A DNA stretch of 64,000 nucleotides from Rhineura floridana (lineage: Eukaryota; Chordata; Lepidosauria; Squamata; Rhineuridae). The translations under genes were made by a program, and so were the position numbers. Within the stretch, counting starts at the first letter, position 1; each line of letters opens with the position of its first letter. Under the pieces are notes generated by a model. That model did no database searches, had not been told where the DNA came from, and was given only the letters and a program-made list of their open reading frames with translations. Of the stretch, positions 1 through 9,811 are shown piece after piece. The DNA lies in NCBI RefSeq assembly GCF_030035675.1, contig NC_084495.1, positions 9,269,001 to 9,333,000 of the forward strand, written 5' to 3'.

Positions 1-376
1 GAGGAAAGGGCTCCTGCACCTTTAACAGCTGCCTAGAAGAGAGCATTTAGCAGGTGTAGTTTGTCTGACTAACTAAACGCAACCCACGCCTGCTGAAATC
101 CTTTTTTTCTATGCAGCTATTAAAAATATAGAAGTCCCGTTCTGGTCTGCATCTAGCTCCCCTACCCCGTCCCCTCCATCCATTTTGTTTATTTTCCCAA
201 TTTCCTTAGACAACTTTCCCCTTTAGGTCTATATTTAAAAGCACAACTGGTGCTTTTCTTGAGAGGTCTGATGGTGCTTGAATCTCTCTCCCAAATCCCA
301 GGCACCCCGGTGGGGACAGCCAATGTGGTGTCAGGCCACAGGTAGCCTAGCAGTTCAAGGGGGGGGGGTTTACTAA
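1..376. other. SHL0 intron, left edge, no feature seen
   Basis: No gene, RNA or recognisable repeat is evident here apart from a short G run near 359-369. By position it belongs to the intron upstream of the SHL0 membrane exon. No SHISA-type ectodomain exon is visible between here and 4252. Confidence 0.4.
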
Positions 377-1026
377 CGTTGGAAGATGTGGTTCAACTCG
401 AACTGGTGGGTTGGGACTGCATGGGGTTTAAAAGGGTAGATAGAGAGGAGACCTCCTGGTCACTAGGCTATACCTATCCTTGGATCTGCTGACCCTTCCT
501 GTTAGACTGATATTATCAGGATGTTGGTAAGAGGAAAAGAAGGGGGGAACCCCAAAATGCTAGAAAAATATATTTTATTTATAATCCAAATGCTTGGATT
601 TGGGCTTGGATTATAAAGAAAAAATATTTTTCTAGCATTTTGGGGTTCCCCCCTTCTTTTCCTCTTCTCTGGTTTCAGATGCTAGCCACTTTTAGCTGTT
701 GGTTCAAGGAAGTTGACCACATCTTCCAGCTTCTTCTTCATTCTCTTGAGAGAGAGAGAGAAGACAGCTTCTCTTCTCTGTCTGTCTCCTCACAGCATGA
801 GGGCAAACACTAGGCTCAGTGTTTGCATCTCCAACTTAGCTAGCTAGCTAGATGTAGAACTCTTTCCTATCAAGTATGTACTTCCAGAATAAAGTAGTTA
901 TTTCTTATTTTAAAGCTTAAAGTCTCTGTCTGACTAATTTGCAGGGAAGGTGTAATCTCTAGCAAAGATTCAAACACACAAAGCTCACTCAGATGCTCAA
1001 GTGCCTAATTTTGCTACTCTGCAACA
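377..1026 (+). mobile_element. Solo LTR, copia-type, + strand, with a foldback insert
   Basis: LTR fossil in the same orientation as the SHISA-like genes. It opens close to the family start (TGTTGG-like) and ends in CAACA, with an AATAAA in its middle part near 890. It matches the reverse complement of the LTR at 1266-1737. A foldback sequence lies inside it around 530-670. No clear target duplication was found, so the edges are approximate. It looks old. Confidence 0.6.
532..666. repeat. Hairpin (foldback) with about 60-bp arms
   Basis: The stretch from about 532 to 590 is repeated in reverse complement at about 607 to 666, with only a few mismatches and a spacer of about 16 bases. The arms start with AGAGGAAAAGAAGGGGGG and end in TTATAATCCAA. 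It sits inside the LTR at 377-1026 in a stretch that sister LTRs lack, so it is a later insertion or a small foldback element. Its family is not recognised. Confidence 0.7.
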
Positions 1027-1134
1027 GCCAAAAAGTAGTGGGGGGAAGAATGTTTTTCTGTAATAAATTTCATTATTTATTTAGTTTTTCCAATTGGGGG
1101 CAGAAAAAATTTCAGGCGGCAGGCTCCCCTACCC

Positions 1135-1262
1135 CCCTGCCTATGGGCCTGTGTGTGCCTTCCAGATGTTGCTGGACTCCAGCCCCCATCAGCCCCAGCC
1201 AGCAGCATGGCCAGTGGTCACAGGGAATGGGAGTGGCAGAGCAGCAGCATCTGGAGGGCACC
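1135..1262. repeat. hAT-like palindromic MITE
   Basis: Partly self-complementary element with the widespread CAGATGTTG and CATCTGGAGGGC arms flanking a central part of the GCCAGCAGCATGGCC type. The same family recurs near 4000, 13540, 24150, 24971, 27058, 41020, 47200, 49910, 52971, 54370 and 60730. Two of those copies have 8-bp target duplications, which fits hAT-type mobilisation. Confidence 0.55.
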
Positions 1263-1265
1263 ACT

Positions 1266-1737
1266 TGTTGCAGAGTGGCAAAATTGGGAATGAAGAGACT
1301 GCGTGAGCCTTTAGGTGCATTTGAATCTTTGCTAAAGATTACACCTTCCCTGCAAATTAGTCAGACAGACTTTAAGCTTTAAAATAAGAAATAACTACTT
1401 TATTCTGGAAGTACATACTTGATAGGAAAGAGTTCTACATCTAGCTAACTAGCTAAGTTGGAGATGCAAACACTAAGCCTAGTGTTTGCCCTCATGCTTG
1501 GAGGAGAGGGAGAGACAAAGAGAAGATGTCTGCTCTCCCTCTCAAGAGAAAGAAGAAGGAAGGAGGAAGGAGATGTGGTCAGCATCCCATGCATATCAGT
1601 CTAGCAGGAAGGGAGAGACAGCAGGAGATCAAAGGACAGGTATAAGCCTAGCAACCAGGAGGTCTCCTCTCTAGCTACCCTTTTTAACCTCATGCAGCCT
1701 CAACCCACAAGTTGGAGTTGAACTACATATCCCAACA
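1266..1737 (-). mobile_element. Solo LTR, copia-type, with 5-bp TSD
   Basis: LTR fossil of 472 bp on the minus strand. It is bounded by TGTT and AACA and flanked by perfect 5-bp duplications CCACT (1261-1265 and 1738-1742). Its polyadenylation signal reads on the minus strand, opposite to the SHISA-like genes. It inserted at the edge of the hAT-like MITE just to its left. No internal domain is present, so it is a solo LTR. Confidence 0.8.
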
Positions 1738-1784
1738 CCACTTAGGCTACCTCAAGGTTGGACTGAGTTCTAACATCCACTGAG

Positions 1785-1935
1785 CCATAAGACTTTCTAG
1801 GTGGTGACGCTGGACTTATCATCACCTTTCAGCTTAATCTACCTCACAGAGTTGTTGGGAAGATAAAATGGGGTGATGTGATGTACCCTGTCTTGTGCTC
1901 CTTGGACAAAAGGCAGGACATGAATGGCATTATAT
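1785..1935 (+). repeat. Sauria-type SINE, 3' half
   Basis: Contains the conserved block CTACCTCACAGAGTTGTTG, then GATAAAATGG and GCTCCTTGGA. This is the middle and 3' part of the tRNA-derived Sauria SINE family of squamates. The tRNA-like head is not recognisable, so this is a diverged fragment. Confidence 0.55.
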
Positions 1936-2184
1936 ATGAATAGTAAAATAAGGAAGTAGACTTGATAGGAAATCTGAATCCCATCTCCTTGTGGTTGGAA
2001 AGCAGTCATTGTGAATTAATGGATCAGGGCTCATCTTCTGCATATGCAACATTACTCTCCACACCCCAAATTGAGGAGCTGTGGGTTGTCTTTGGAAGAA
2101 ATGAGGCATATGTGTAAGATGTATGTGTGGGAAGCTTTGGCCCTCCAGATTCTTGGGTAGCAGAGAGGCTGTGATTAGCAGCAG

Positions 2185-2500
2185 CGGCAGAATTGAGTGT
2201 GTATGTGCATGAGTTTACCTGTAAGGGAGCAGGCTTTCACCCTACTATAAATCACTGAGACATCAGACTTGGTTAAAAATAAGAAAAAACTATTTTATTT
2301 ATAGATATTCATAGTTGATAGGAAAGGCAGAACTAGTTCTAGTTAACTAAGTTGGAGGCGCAATGGCCAAAGCTTGGACATGGTGTTCATGCTTCAGGAA
2401 AGAGAGACAAAGAGCAAGATGTCTCTTCTTCCTCTGGTGGTCGGAGCAGGAAGGAGAGTTGGGAGGAGTGGTCAACTTCCCTAAGGGAAGGGGTGCAGTA
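2185..2500 (-). mobile_element. Partial copia-type LTR
   Basis: LTR fossil on the minus strand showing the shared core (AAAATAAGAAAAAACTATTTTATTT around 2275-2300 and the CTAACTAAGTTGGAGGCGCA-like block near 2340). Only the half nearest the polyadenylation signal is clear. The edges are approximate. Confidence 0.55.
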
Positions 2501-2584
2501 GCCTGGAGTTGCAGGGGGATCATAGGTAGACCCATTACTTTTTGGGGAGTAGGATCCAAGCTCTTATGTAAATTTGTATAGCTA

Positions 2585-3051
2585 TTAGCAGAGATCATCA
2601 AAGGTCTGAGATGCGTGTGTGCGTTTACCTAAGTGGCAGGCTTTTACCCTGCATTAGGGTCACTGAGACTTAAGACTTCGTAAAATAAGAAAAGCTACTT
2701 TATTTATAGAAAACATAGTGAATAGAAAGGCATACCTTGTTCTAACTAACTGAGTTGGAGGCACAACACCCAGGTTAGGGAGTTGCCCTTATGGCTCAGG
2801 AGGGAGAGAGCAGAGACAAAGGTGTCTCCCCTCTCTCCCCGACAGTGGAAGAAGAAAAGAAAGGAAAGGGCAGAAGGAGGAGGGGCAAATAAGTTTCCCT
2901 AAGCATGTCAGTCTGCGATGGAAGGACGTCAGTCAGAGCATCACAGGGAAAGGTAACCAAGCCTATCGATCTGGAGGACCCCAACTCTATCTCCCTTCTG
3001 GAACATAAACAAAAGAACAAAACAGGAATTGCTCTTGCCCCGCTTCCAACA
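2585..3051 (-). mobile_element. Copia-type LTR
   Basis: LTR fossil on the minus strand with the family core near 2690 and a right end reading GCTTCCAACA. It lies head to tail with the previous fragment in the SHL0 intron. The left edge is approximate and no target duplication was identified. Confidence 0.65.
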
Positions 3052-3227
3052 CAAGCCAGGTCCCTATGCATGAGCCAATCAGCAATAAAAGGGAGCGTGT
3101 TAGCCACTGAGAAAAGTCTTGTCCTTTTGTGCTGATTGGAGTCAATCAGAATGAAAGGAAGTGAGTCAGCCACTGAGAAGATTCTTCTCAGTAGCTGACA
3201 CACAGCCTCCACTTTCATGCTGATGGG
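3052..3227. repeat. Fragment of a repeat block also found in the SHL2 and SHL3 introns
   Basis: Contains the motif pairs GAGCCAATCAG, AAAAGGGAGC, GCCACTGAGAA and GATTGGAGTCAATCAGA, each partly repeated. The same order is seen at 25190-25310 and 37160-37265 inside the introns of SHL2 and SHL3. It is either an ancestral intron block of the duplicated unit or a dispersed element of unknown class. Confidence 0.45.
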
Positions 3228-3697
3228 TGTTATGGAAATATGCAGACACTCAGCATCTGAGCTGCATGTGTGCCAGTGTGTGTATTTACCTAAGTAGAAG
3301 GCTTTTACCCTGCATTTAGATTACTGGGACTTAAGACTTAGTAAAATAAGAAAAGCTACTTTAGTTATAGAAATACATAGTAGATAGGAAAGGCATATCT
3401 AGTTCTAACTAACTAAGTTGGAGGCGCAATGCACAGACTTGGGTATTGCCCTCATGGCTCAGGAGAAAAAGCAAAGACAAAGATGTCTCTTCTCTCCTCA
3501 GACAGTCAAAGAAGACAAAGGAAGGAGGGGCAGGTCAGCTTCCCTGAGCATATCAGTTTACAACGGAAGGAAGTTAGGTAGAGAACAGCACATGTAAAGG
3601 TAGGCAAGCCTGGCCAGCTGGAGGACCCTAACTCTATCTTCTTTCTAGAATACACAAAAGAACCCAAACTGGAGTTGCTTTTGCCCCACTTCCAACA
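3228..3697 (-). mobile_element. Solo LTR, copia-type, with 5-bp TSD
   Basis: LTR fossil of 470 bp bounded by TGTTATGG and TTCCAACA and flanked by perfect duplications ATGGG (3223-3227 and 3698-3702). It is a clean reference copy for the family in this window. It lies in the SHL0 intron, antisense to the gene. Confidence 0.85.
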
Positions 3698-3699
3698 AT

Positions 3700-4150
3700 G
3701 GGCTCCTAGGGGCATTTGTTGTAGTAGAATGTGGACCTGTGAGATGACAGGGAGAGCAAGGGAGATGAAGGAAAGTAGAAAAGAGGGTATGTGGTGTGAG
3801 TATCATGAAGGGACCCTGTACTTCTGAATTTGTCACTACATTGCTGCCTAAGGGCATCCATTTTCACAGAAGGAAGACTCATAGGTGGGTAGGGGTCAGG
3901 TCAGGTACAGCCTAGCCAGCTAGGAGAATTATTTCTGTCTCTCCTCAGGCATGCAAACCTCAACCCCCAAATTTGAATTGCAATTTTCCACACTTCCAAC
4001 ACAGATGTTGCTGAACTACAACTCTCATCATCCCTGGCCATTGACCATGCTTGCTAAGACTGAGTTGTAGGTCAGCAACCTCTTAGAGTTTTCTTTAAAC
4101 ATAAGTAGTATTAATTGTCCAAATAAATATCTGGAGGGCCACAGTTTCCC
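3700..4150. repeat. Mixed repeat remnants before SHL0 exon 2
   Basis: About 3795-3845 carries an end motif (CTTCTGAATTTGTCACTAC) that recurs near 25605, 36335 and 37570. About 3860-4005 resembles the right part of a copia-type LTR, ending in CACTTCCAACA. About 4005-4145 is a diverged hAT-like palindromic MITE. The edges are uncertain. Confidence 0.4.
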
Positions 4151-4251
4151 CCATAACCTGGTGCAAGAAATGGGGGTTGGGGGAGAATGCAAGGGTGGAC
4201 TCGGTAAGGGAGACCATGGCACTTCTTAACTGGCCTTTCTTATCTTTCCAG

Positions 4252-4643
4252 AGATCTCAAATGCTTCCTGGTTTTTCATTGCTGTAGTCCTCTCTTGGTT
4301 CCTTGGCTTTTGTGTTTGCATGTCCCGGGACAAGTACCGGCGTTGGCTGCTAGGCCAAGATGAGGAGCCAGTTGTATGGGAGGGTGCTGCCTCTCCTGAG
4401 ATGACCTCTTCTTCCTGTGACTCTTCTTCTTACAGAACTGTAGATTTGCCAGCTTATATCGCTGAAGACCCTCCAAGCAGTTCAATGCCTCTTTCTATGT
4501 CAGCCAACAACACACATCTTCTGTGGCTCTGTTGTGCAAATGCTGGAAATGCAATGATGATTGACTCTTCAGTGGCTGCTATAGACACAGATGTTCTTGA
4601 GCGTGCACCTGAGTCTACCATGGAAATAGAGCCCTTGGCCTAG
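4252..4643 (+). CDS. SHL0, SHISA-like protein, exon 2 (transmembrane and tail)
   Basis: Terminal coding exon of the leftmost SHISA-like gene. The acceptor TCTTTCCAG ends at 4251, and phase-1 entry gives an open frame to the TAG at 4641-4643. It encodes a hydrophobic helix (WFFIAVVLSWFLGFCVC), a basic stop-transfer stretch (SRDKYRRW) and a tail of about 100 residues. The tail contains SSYRTV, which fits both a YxxPhi endocytosis signal and the ITIM pattern. It ends in MEIEPLA, an acidic C-terminus also seen in SHL2. The ectodomain exon must lie left of the window or be lost. Calling it SHISA-like rests on homology of exon phase, tail end and 3' region with its neighbours, because no cysteine domain is visible for this member. 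Confidence 0.75.
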
Positions 4644-5970
4644 TAGCCAATGGGAGATTTGAAGGACCACCCTCTAATGAAGAGGCTAAGGACACCTGCC
4701 ACTGCTGAATCCCATGCTGGGTAGTCTAGGCATGCTTTTTAAGATCAAAGGAAATGAGCTCACCCTCTATGATGGCACTTCTGATAATGCCTATTATCTT
4801 GGCTACTCTTTGATTTAATGTAGTGCTCTATTTTCTCCTGTGTTGTCCTTCACCTTTTTGCAAACAAGAAAGGGGGTGTGGTGATGAGGGCAGGTGACAA
4901 TTAAGTCCAATCAGCTTGATTGATCTGAGTGAGCAGCAAAGAAGGGAGTTGATAACCATCCCCTTATTCCTTCAACTCAACTTTCCTTAAGACAGAGTTA
5001 ATCTAATGATCCACTGAGAACATACTTTGTTTCCGAGGTGGCTTCCCTGCATCGATTGTAGGGTGGTGGTGGTGTTGTGTGTTGTGAATATCTCTAACCC
5101 TTATTTCATAGGAACTGCAGAGTTGAAAGAATAGTGGGGGTGTTTACCCTGAGCCCTTTCCTCTTTGCTCACTGGAAGCAAACCAGATGGACTTGATCAT
5201 CTCATGCTACTGATCAGTAGCCCTGGGATTACACAGCAGACTATTTGCCTTCAGGCACAAATGCCCAGTTGATGCAAGCTTCTTTCAAAAGGACACTTGG
5301 AGGGGCTTCTCTGATGCTGAGCTAGATGTCTCTGTTGCCAAAGGAAACATAGCATGAATATGGGTGGACAAGTTGTGACCAAAACGGGGTGGGGGGAGGG
5401 TGAGAACGAAGACATTGATAGCAGGATGCTGCCAAAGACACTGCATACCTACGAAGTCCTACCTTTATGGACAGAGCTAGTTCTGTGTTTTCTGTGTAGA
5501 GCTCAATAGGGAGACCACTTGTACGTCAAGAGTCGTGTTTGTCCCTGAAACAGTCTCTTAAAACATTATTATTCAATGCTCAGTGAAACATTTGTCTAGA
5601 CAATGACTTGGTATCTTTACTCCTAATGGAATTGGTTAGCTTACCTATGAATAATTCTTTTTGCGTGACTCCCTACTTGAGGTTGAGCCACTGCCTTTTG
5701 GCATACGTTGGGAGAATGTTTGAAGAATTATTATGGGGTTCTACGCTACACGGTACTCAAAAGGCTTTTTTAGACTTGAGAATTGTATGACCATTTTCTG
5801 TGTGTGAACTCTGGAGAGGAGGAAGCAGGAATGTGTGCTTCCTCAGTTTTAAATCCTTCCTCTAAATTCTTCAGGGACAGAAGAGCTGTTTTTAGCACAG
5901 GAATTTGTCAAATGTATTTTCCAAATGTGTATACCGAAGAATCAATAAAAAAATCTTTATAGTATTTTGA
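4644..5970 (+). other. SHL0 3' region with polyadenylation signal
   Basis: Homologous to the 3' regions of SHL1, SHL2, SHL3 and SHL5. Shared landmarks include TTTGCAAACAAGA (as in SHL1), a GACCAC or GCCAC block followed by GTCCCTGAA, and TTGTATGACCA shortly before the end. AATAAA lies at 5944-5949. No competing gene is seen. Confidence 0.7.
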
Positions 5971-5989
5971 GCCTGGTCTCTTGAAATGT

Positions 5990-6178
5990 AGCAGTTCAAC
6001 TTCCTGGGGCGCTTCCAGACTTGCTAGTTTCAGGTGCAATTCAATCACATACCATGATCAACTTCTGTTAAAACTTTTTACACTGTCTGCCCATATCCGA
6101 CCAGGTCAAGTTTAAGTCCCTTGTGTTGATATACAAAGCCCTGAACAACTTGAGTTCAGGATACCTTAAGGAGCACCT
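5990..6178 (+). repeat. CR1-like LINE 3' fragment
   Basis: Contains the familiar run of short motifs ending ATACAAAGCCCTGAACAACTT, then AGGATACCTTAAGGAGCACC, typical of CR1-family 3' sequence in reptiles. It is cut on the right by the copia-type fossil at 6179. Confidence 0.5.
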
Positions 6179-7917
6179 TGTTATGGAAATATGTATATAT
6201 ATATATGCAGAGATACTCAGCATCTGGGATGCATGTGTGCCAGTGCGTGCATTTCCCTTAGAAGCAGGCTTTTACCCTGCATTTAGATCACTGAGACTTG
6301 GTAAAATAAGAAAAAGCTACTTTATTTATAGAAATACATAGTAGATAGGAAAGGCATACCTAGTTCTAACTAAGTAAGTTGCAGGTGCAAAGCCCAGACA
6401 AGGGAGTTGCCCTCATGGCTCAGGAGAGAGCGAAGACAACCGCCCAGAGAGCTTCGGCTATGGGGCGGTATACAAGTTTAATAAATAATAATAAAGACAA
6501 AGATGTCTCCTATCTCCTCGACAGTCAAAGAAGACAACAAAGGAAGCAGGGGCAGGTCAGCTTCCCTGAGCATATCAGTTCTCCAGACAATTGCTCTCAT
6601 CTGCCACCTATCACATCCCTTTGAAAATGTTTGAGAACCACATTCAAAACACAAATTCCATCTGTCTTCGCCCTTTTGTGGATTGGGGTGATGACTCATT
6701 CTTTTGTCCTTTTCCTGTCTCCCTCTAGCAAGGTTTGCTTCTTGAGACAGACCTTTCTCTTCCTGCTTTTCTCTAAAGTCCTGATCTTTTAAATACGATA
6801 TAAGCTGATTTAGACTTAGACTTTGATCAGAACTTTCTAGCATGCAGGAAATTAATTTATGATCCTGATTAAGAGAGCTTAAAAGCAATCCTTTCTTTAA
6901 TTCTTCATCCAGGACTCTGCCACACCTTTCCAATTCTGCCAAAAGTTCTGAACTTTTCTATGTATTTATTCAGACTGCCTCTCTCAGCAGTTTATTTCAG
7001 AGAAAATAACTTTGTAAAGATACATGATGTGGCTCTTTGTTTTCTTGTTATAGAATTCTCCAAGTTGGTTATACATTTCCTTTACATTGTCACACCCAAC
7101 ACAGAGATTTAATGCTTCGTCTGATAGAGCAGAAATAAGCAGAGATTTTGCCTTTGCATGCTTACGTCTCCAGGAAGCCATTGCATTGGCATCCTTAGCC
7201 GATGGTTACAGATCAGTCAGAATTTCTTCCAAACCTTCTCCGTCAAGCAGGGCTCTGAACCTTAGATCCCACAGATCGTAGTTATCTTTTTCAAGCCTTG
7301 GAACGTGTCTCTCAAGTGTTGATACTTCAGCCATCCTTTCTATCTTTGTTCTGCTTTTCTTTCTAACTTAAAGTCTCCCTTATAAATTACACACAAGCAC
7401 TTTTAGCTTCAGCTACAACTTGCATTCAACTTAGTTTGCTGGGCCCATAACCCTTGTTGCGCTGTGTGTAATTTGAGTCGCTTAATTTCGTTTAAAGCAG
7501 CACCACAGCAGCAGAGTAACAGCAGATGTTGAAATGTGAGTGTGCCAGCATGTGTGTGCATTTACCTAAGAAAGCAGGCTTTTACCCACTGAGACTGGAG
7601 ACTTAGTAAAATAAGAAAAGCTACTTTATTTATAGAAATACATAGTAGATAGAAAGGCAAACCTAGTTCTAACTAACTAACTAACTAAGCTGGAGGCGTA
7701 ACGCCTAGGTGCGGGAGTTAGCCTCATGGCTTGGAGAGAGCAGAGACAAATGAATGTCTCCTCTCTCCCGTAACAGTCTAGCGACAGAAGGAAGTCAATT
7801 AGAGCATCACAGGTAAAGGTAAACAAGCCTATCCATCTGGAGGACCCCAGCTCTATCTCCCTTCTGGAGCACAAACAAAAGAACAAAACAGGAGTTGCTC
7901 TTGCCCCACTTCCAACA
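6179..7917 (-). mobile_element. Ty1/copia-type LTR retrotransposon fossil with gag remnant
   Basis: Minus-strand element. One LTR is at about 6179-6583 and the other at 7455-7917. Between them lies a gag remnant (about 6585-7340) whose translation matches copia-type Gag (motifs WRRKHAKAKSLLISALSDE and KSHIMYLYK, and a zinc-knuckle-like CFECG). Just inside the 5' LTR, 7438-7453 reads GCTGGGCCCATAACCC, the anticodon stem-loop sequence of initiator tRNA-Met. That is the half-tRNA priming site known for copia elements. No pol region is seen. The element is clearly broken in several places and looks old. It includes a short CR1-like tail near 6435-6495. Confidence 0.8.
7455..7917 (-). repeat. 5' LTR of the copia-type fossil
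   Basis: Bounded by TGTTGCGC and TTCCAACA. This full-length end form shows that the family's U5 includes the block containing CAGCACCACAGCAGCAGAG. It matches the solo LTR at 52164-52699 along its length. Confidence 0.75.
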
Positions 7918-8078
7918 CTGGGAACAAAGTATGTTTGCCCCCAAACTTTTCCAGGCACAATCAGTATTGAAAGCAGGATCACGTATAACCACCCCAATCT
8001 TGAGCACAAATCATCATGAATGCACAACTGAAAAGGCCATCTAGAGGGGCCTTTAGGCAGCCACCCTAACCATGTTTA

Positions 8079-8210
8079 CTCAGAAGAAAGTCGCATTGAC
8101 TTCAGTGGGGCTTACTCCCAGAGGTTAGGATTGCAGCCTCACCTGGGCATGTCCCATTGAATAAAATGGGTCTTACTTCTGAGTAGACATCTAGGATTGG
8201 GCCCCTGATG
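8079..8210. repeat. Short dispersed repeat (GCTTACTCCCA / TTACTTCTGAGTAG type)
   Basis: Carries the motif pair GGGGCTTACTCCCAG and TCTTACTTCTGAGTAGACAT. The same small repeat recurs near 9010, 22200, 22500, 22690, 31660, 34630, 35600, 46580, 53230, 53400, 54550 and 59570. It is often just upstream of SHISA-like promoters. Its family is not recognised. It may be the remnant of an old SINE or MITE. Confidence 0.5.
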
Positions 8211-8439
8211 TACAGAGGACTATAGCCTTGAAGTGCAAGAGTGAGCTCATTTGCATCCCAGTCTGCTGTGGGATGCCCTTCCCTCTGCCTTTATCATCAT
8301 GAACATGATCGTCATGATCCTCACCCACTTTCCTCCAAGGGATCCCAGGATGTGACTAAGCAACCATCCCTTGCTTCTGGCGTCTTGGCTTTTTGCCTTC
8401 CCTGACCTATAAGATTGAACGTGTTTTACAGTCTGAATC

Positions 8440-8845
8440 CTCTGAATTTCTGTTTTATTTGCTATTATATGGTTTTATTTGTTTTAGGTTGTGTTTTACT
8501 GATGTTTGTTTTTTAGACTGTACACTGCTGAGACATTTTGAAACCTTAAGCAGTTTATAAATGCTTTTAAATCAATAAATACAATAAGTTAATGTCAGGG
8601 CTCCAAGTGCAACATGGGGTGGGCTTTGATGACAAGCGACACCTGATGAGATTCCTTCCTCCTCGCCCCTGTTAAAGGTGCAGATTTCACCAGGCCAAAC
8701 TGTCCCTGTAATTCCCACCAAACAACTTGCACAGGACGGCAGCCTTACAGCGTGATCCGAATCATGTCTATTTTTTATTTGTTTGTTTGTTTGTTTATTA
8801 TTTGATTTATACCCCGCCCTTCCTCCCAGCAGGAGCCCAGAAGAC
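8440..8845. repeat. CR1/L3-like LINE tail fragments
   Basis: About 8505-8590 ends in CAATAAATACAATAAG after TGAGACATTTTGAAACCTTAAG. About 8770-8845 reads TTTGATTTATACCCCGCCC and CTTCCTCCCAGCAGGAGCCC, the reverse complement of a very common reptile LINE 3' end. Both are short fragments. The stretch between them has no recognised feature. Confidence 0.45.
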
Positions 8846-9150
8846 CTTTACTCGGGAGTAACTCCCAATGCCATCCAAACTGAAGACGGTCTGCCCGGCA
8901 ACACGCATGCCGCTGACTCTGAAGTGCGCCCGATTCTGTTCAATGGGAGCAATTGCCGATCGTGCCACGCACGCTTAGTTGAGACGTCCAAATTCCATTG
9001 AACACATCGGGCCTTACTTCCGAGTAAGTACAGATAGGCTCGGGCTGTGAGCGTCCCTGGCATCAGGGCCACAGCTGTGCCAATTGTCCGTTTGGAGAAG
9101 GACCCATTATGGCCCATTCCTCCTGTGGCAGATGAGAATGGTGGGAGGGG

Positions 9151-9257
9151 TCCTCGTTTGGTAGAAGGGTAGCAAGGATCGGGGCCAGCCCAGCTGAGGC
9201 GAGTTGCGCTTCCCGGTCTCATCAACGAAAAGTTCAAATGGATGGATGGATATAAAT
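9151..9257 (+). promoter_or_regulatory. SHL1 proximal promoter block with TATA box
   Basis: Contains GGATCGGGGCCAGCCCAGCT, then GTTGCGCTTCCCGGTCTCAT, and TATAAAT at 9251-9257. The same order of elements (GGATC, CCAGCCCAGCTG, GTTGCG, TTCCCGG, TCATCAA, TATA) precedes exon 1 of SHL2, SHL3, SHL5 and SHL6. The spacing from TATA box to coding start is about 110 bases here. Confidence 0.7.
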
Positions 9258-9366
9258 GCTGGTTTGCTGGCCTCGGCTGAGAGTGTGTTTGGCTACTAGC
9301 GGGGACTTGTTGGACGGGGAGGGTTAAAGCCGGCCAGGCGCGGGGAAGGGGCGCGCTGGAAAGAAG

Positions 9367-9811
9367 ATGTTTTTAAAACTTAGCCCCTGCCTGGGGCATC
9401 CTTGCGCTATCGGGAAGGTTTTGCTATGCGCCCTCCTTATGCTGTTGGTTTCAGGAGGTGCCCCTGAGGGCGAACTGTGCCGCGCCTGGATGGACTGGAT
9501 GGGGGCGCCGGCCGGAGTGTTCCAGTGTCCGAAGCGACTGGATGGCGCGGAGGCCAAGTTTTGCTGTGGTACCTGTAACTCGCCCTATTGTTGCTCGACC
9601 AGAGACGACCGCCTAGACCAGGAGCGATGCCCCACCGACAGATTGCTCAAGACGGTCACTTCTGAGGGCCCTGGACAACAAGTGACCTCCACCACCCCGT
9701 TCCTGGCTGGAGAGGGGACCGTCACTCCTGATAGTCCTCGACAAGGGGCCAACACCCTGCTGCTGACTGAAGACTGGACCACCGCCCTGGTCCCGGTGCG
9801 CCATGCCACAT
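9367..9811 (+). CDS. SHL1, SHISA-like protein, exon 1 (signal peptide and cysteine domain)
   Basis: Encodes a signal peptide (VLLCALLMLLVSGG) and a complete SHISA cysteine domain: ELC, FQCP, DGAEAKFCCGTC, YCCS, and RLDQERC, eight cysteines in all. It is closest in wording to vertebrate SHISA2 and SHISA3. A Thr/Pro-rich stem follows. The donor at 9812 (T^GTAAGA) leaves phase 1 and joins the exon at 14312 as TCC (Ser). Paralogs start with M(E/G)RVLLC or similar. Here that ATG reads ATC (IGKVLLC), so the in-frame ATG at 9367 is the likely start and adds about 14 residues. The joined protein would be 404 residues. Strong family call, unknown specific role. Confidence 0.88.

Noticed and set aside
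6478-7181. Zinc-knuckle protein as a domesticated host gene
   Set aside because: It lies between two LTRs next to a tRNA-type priming site and is broken, so it is the gag remnant of a copia-type fossil.
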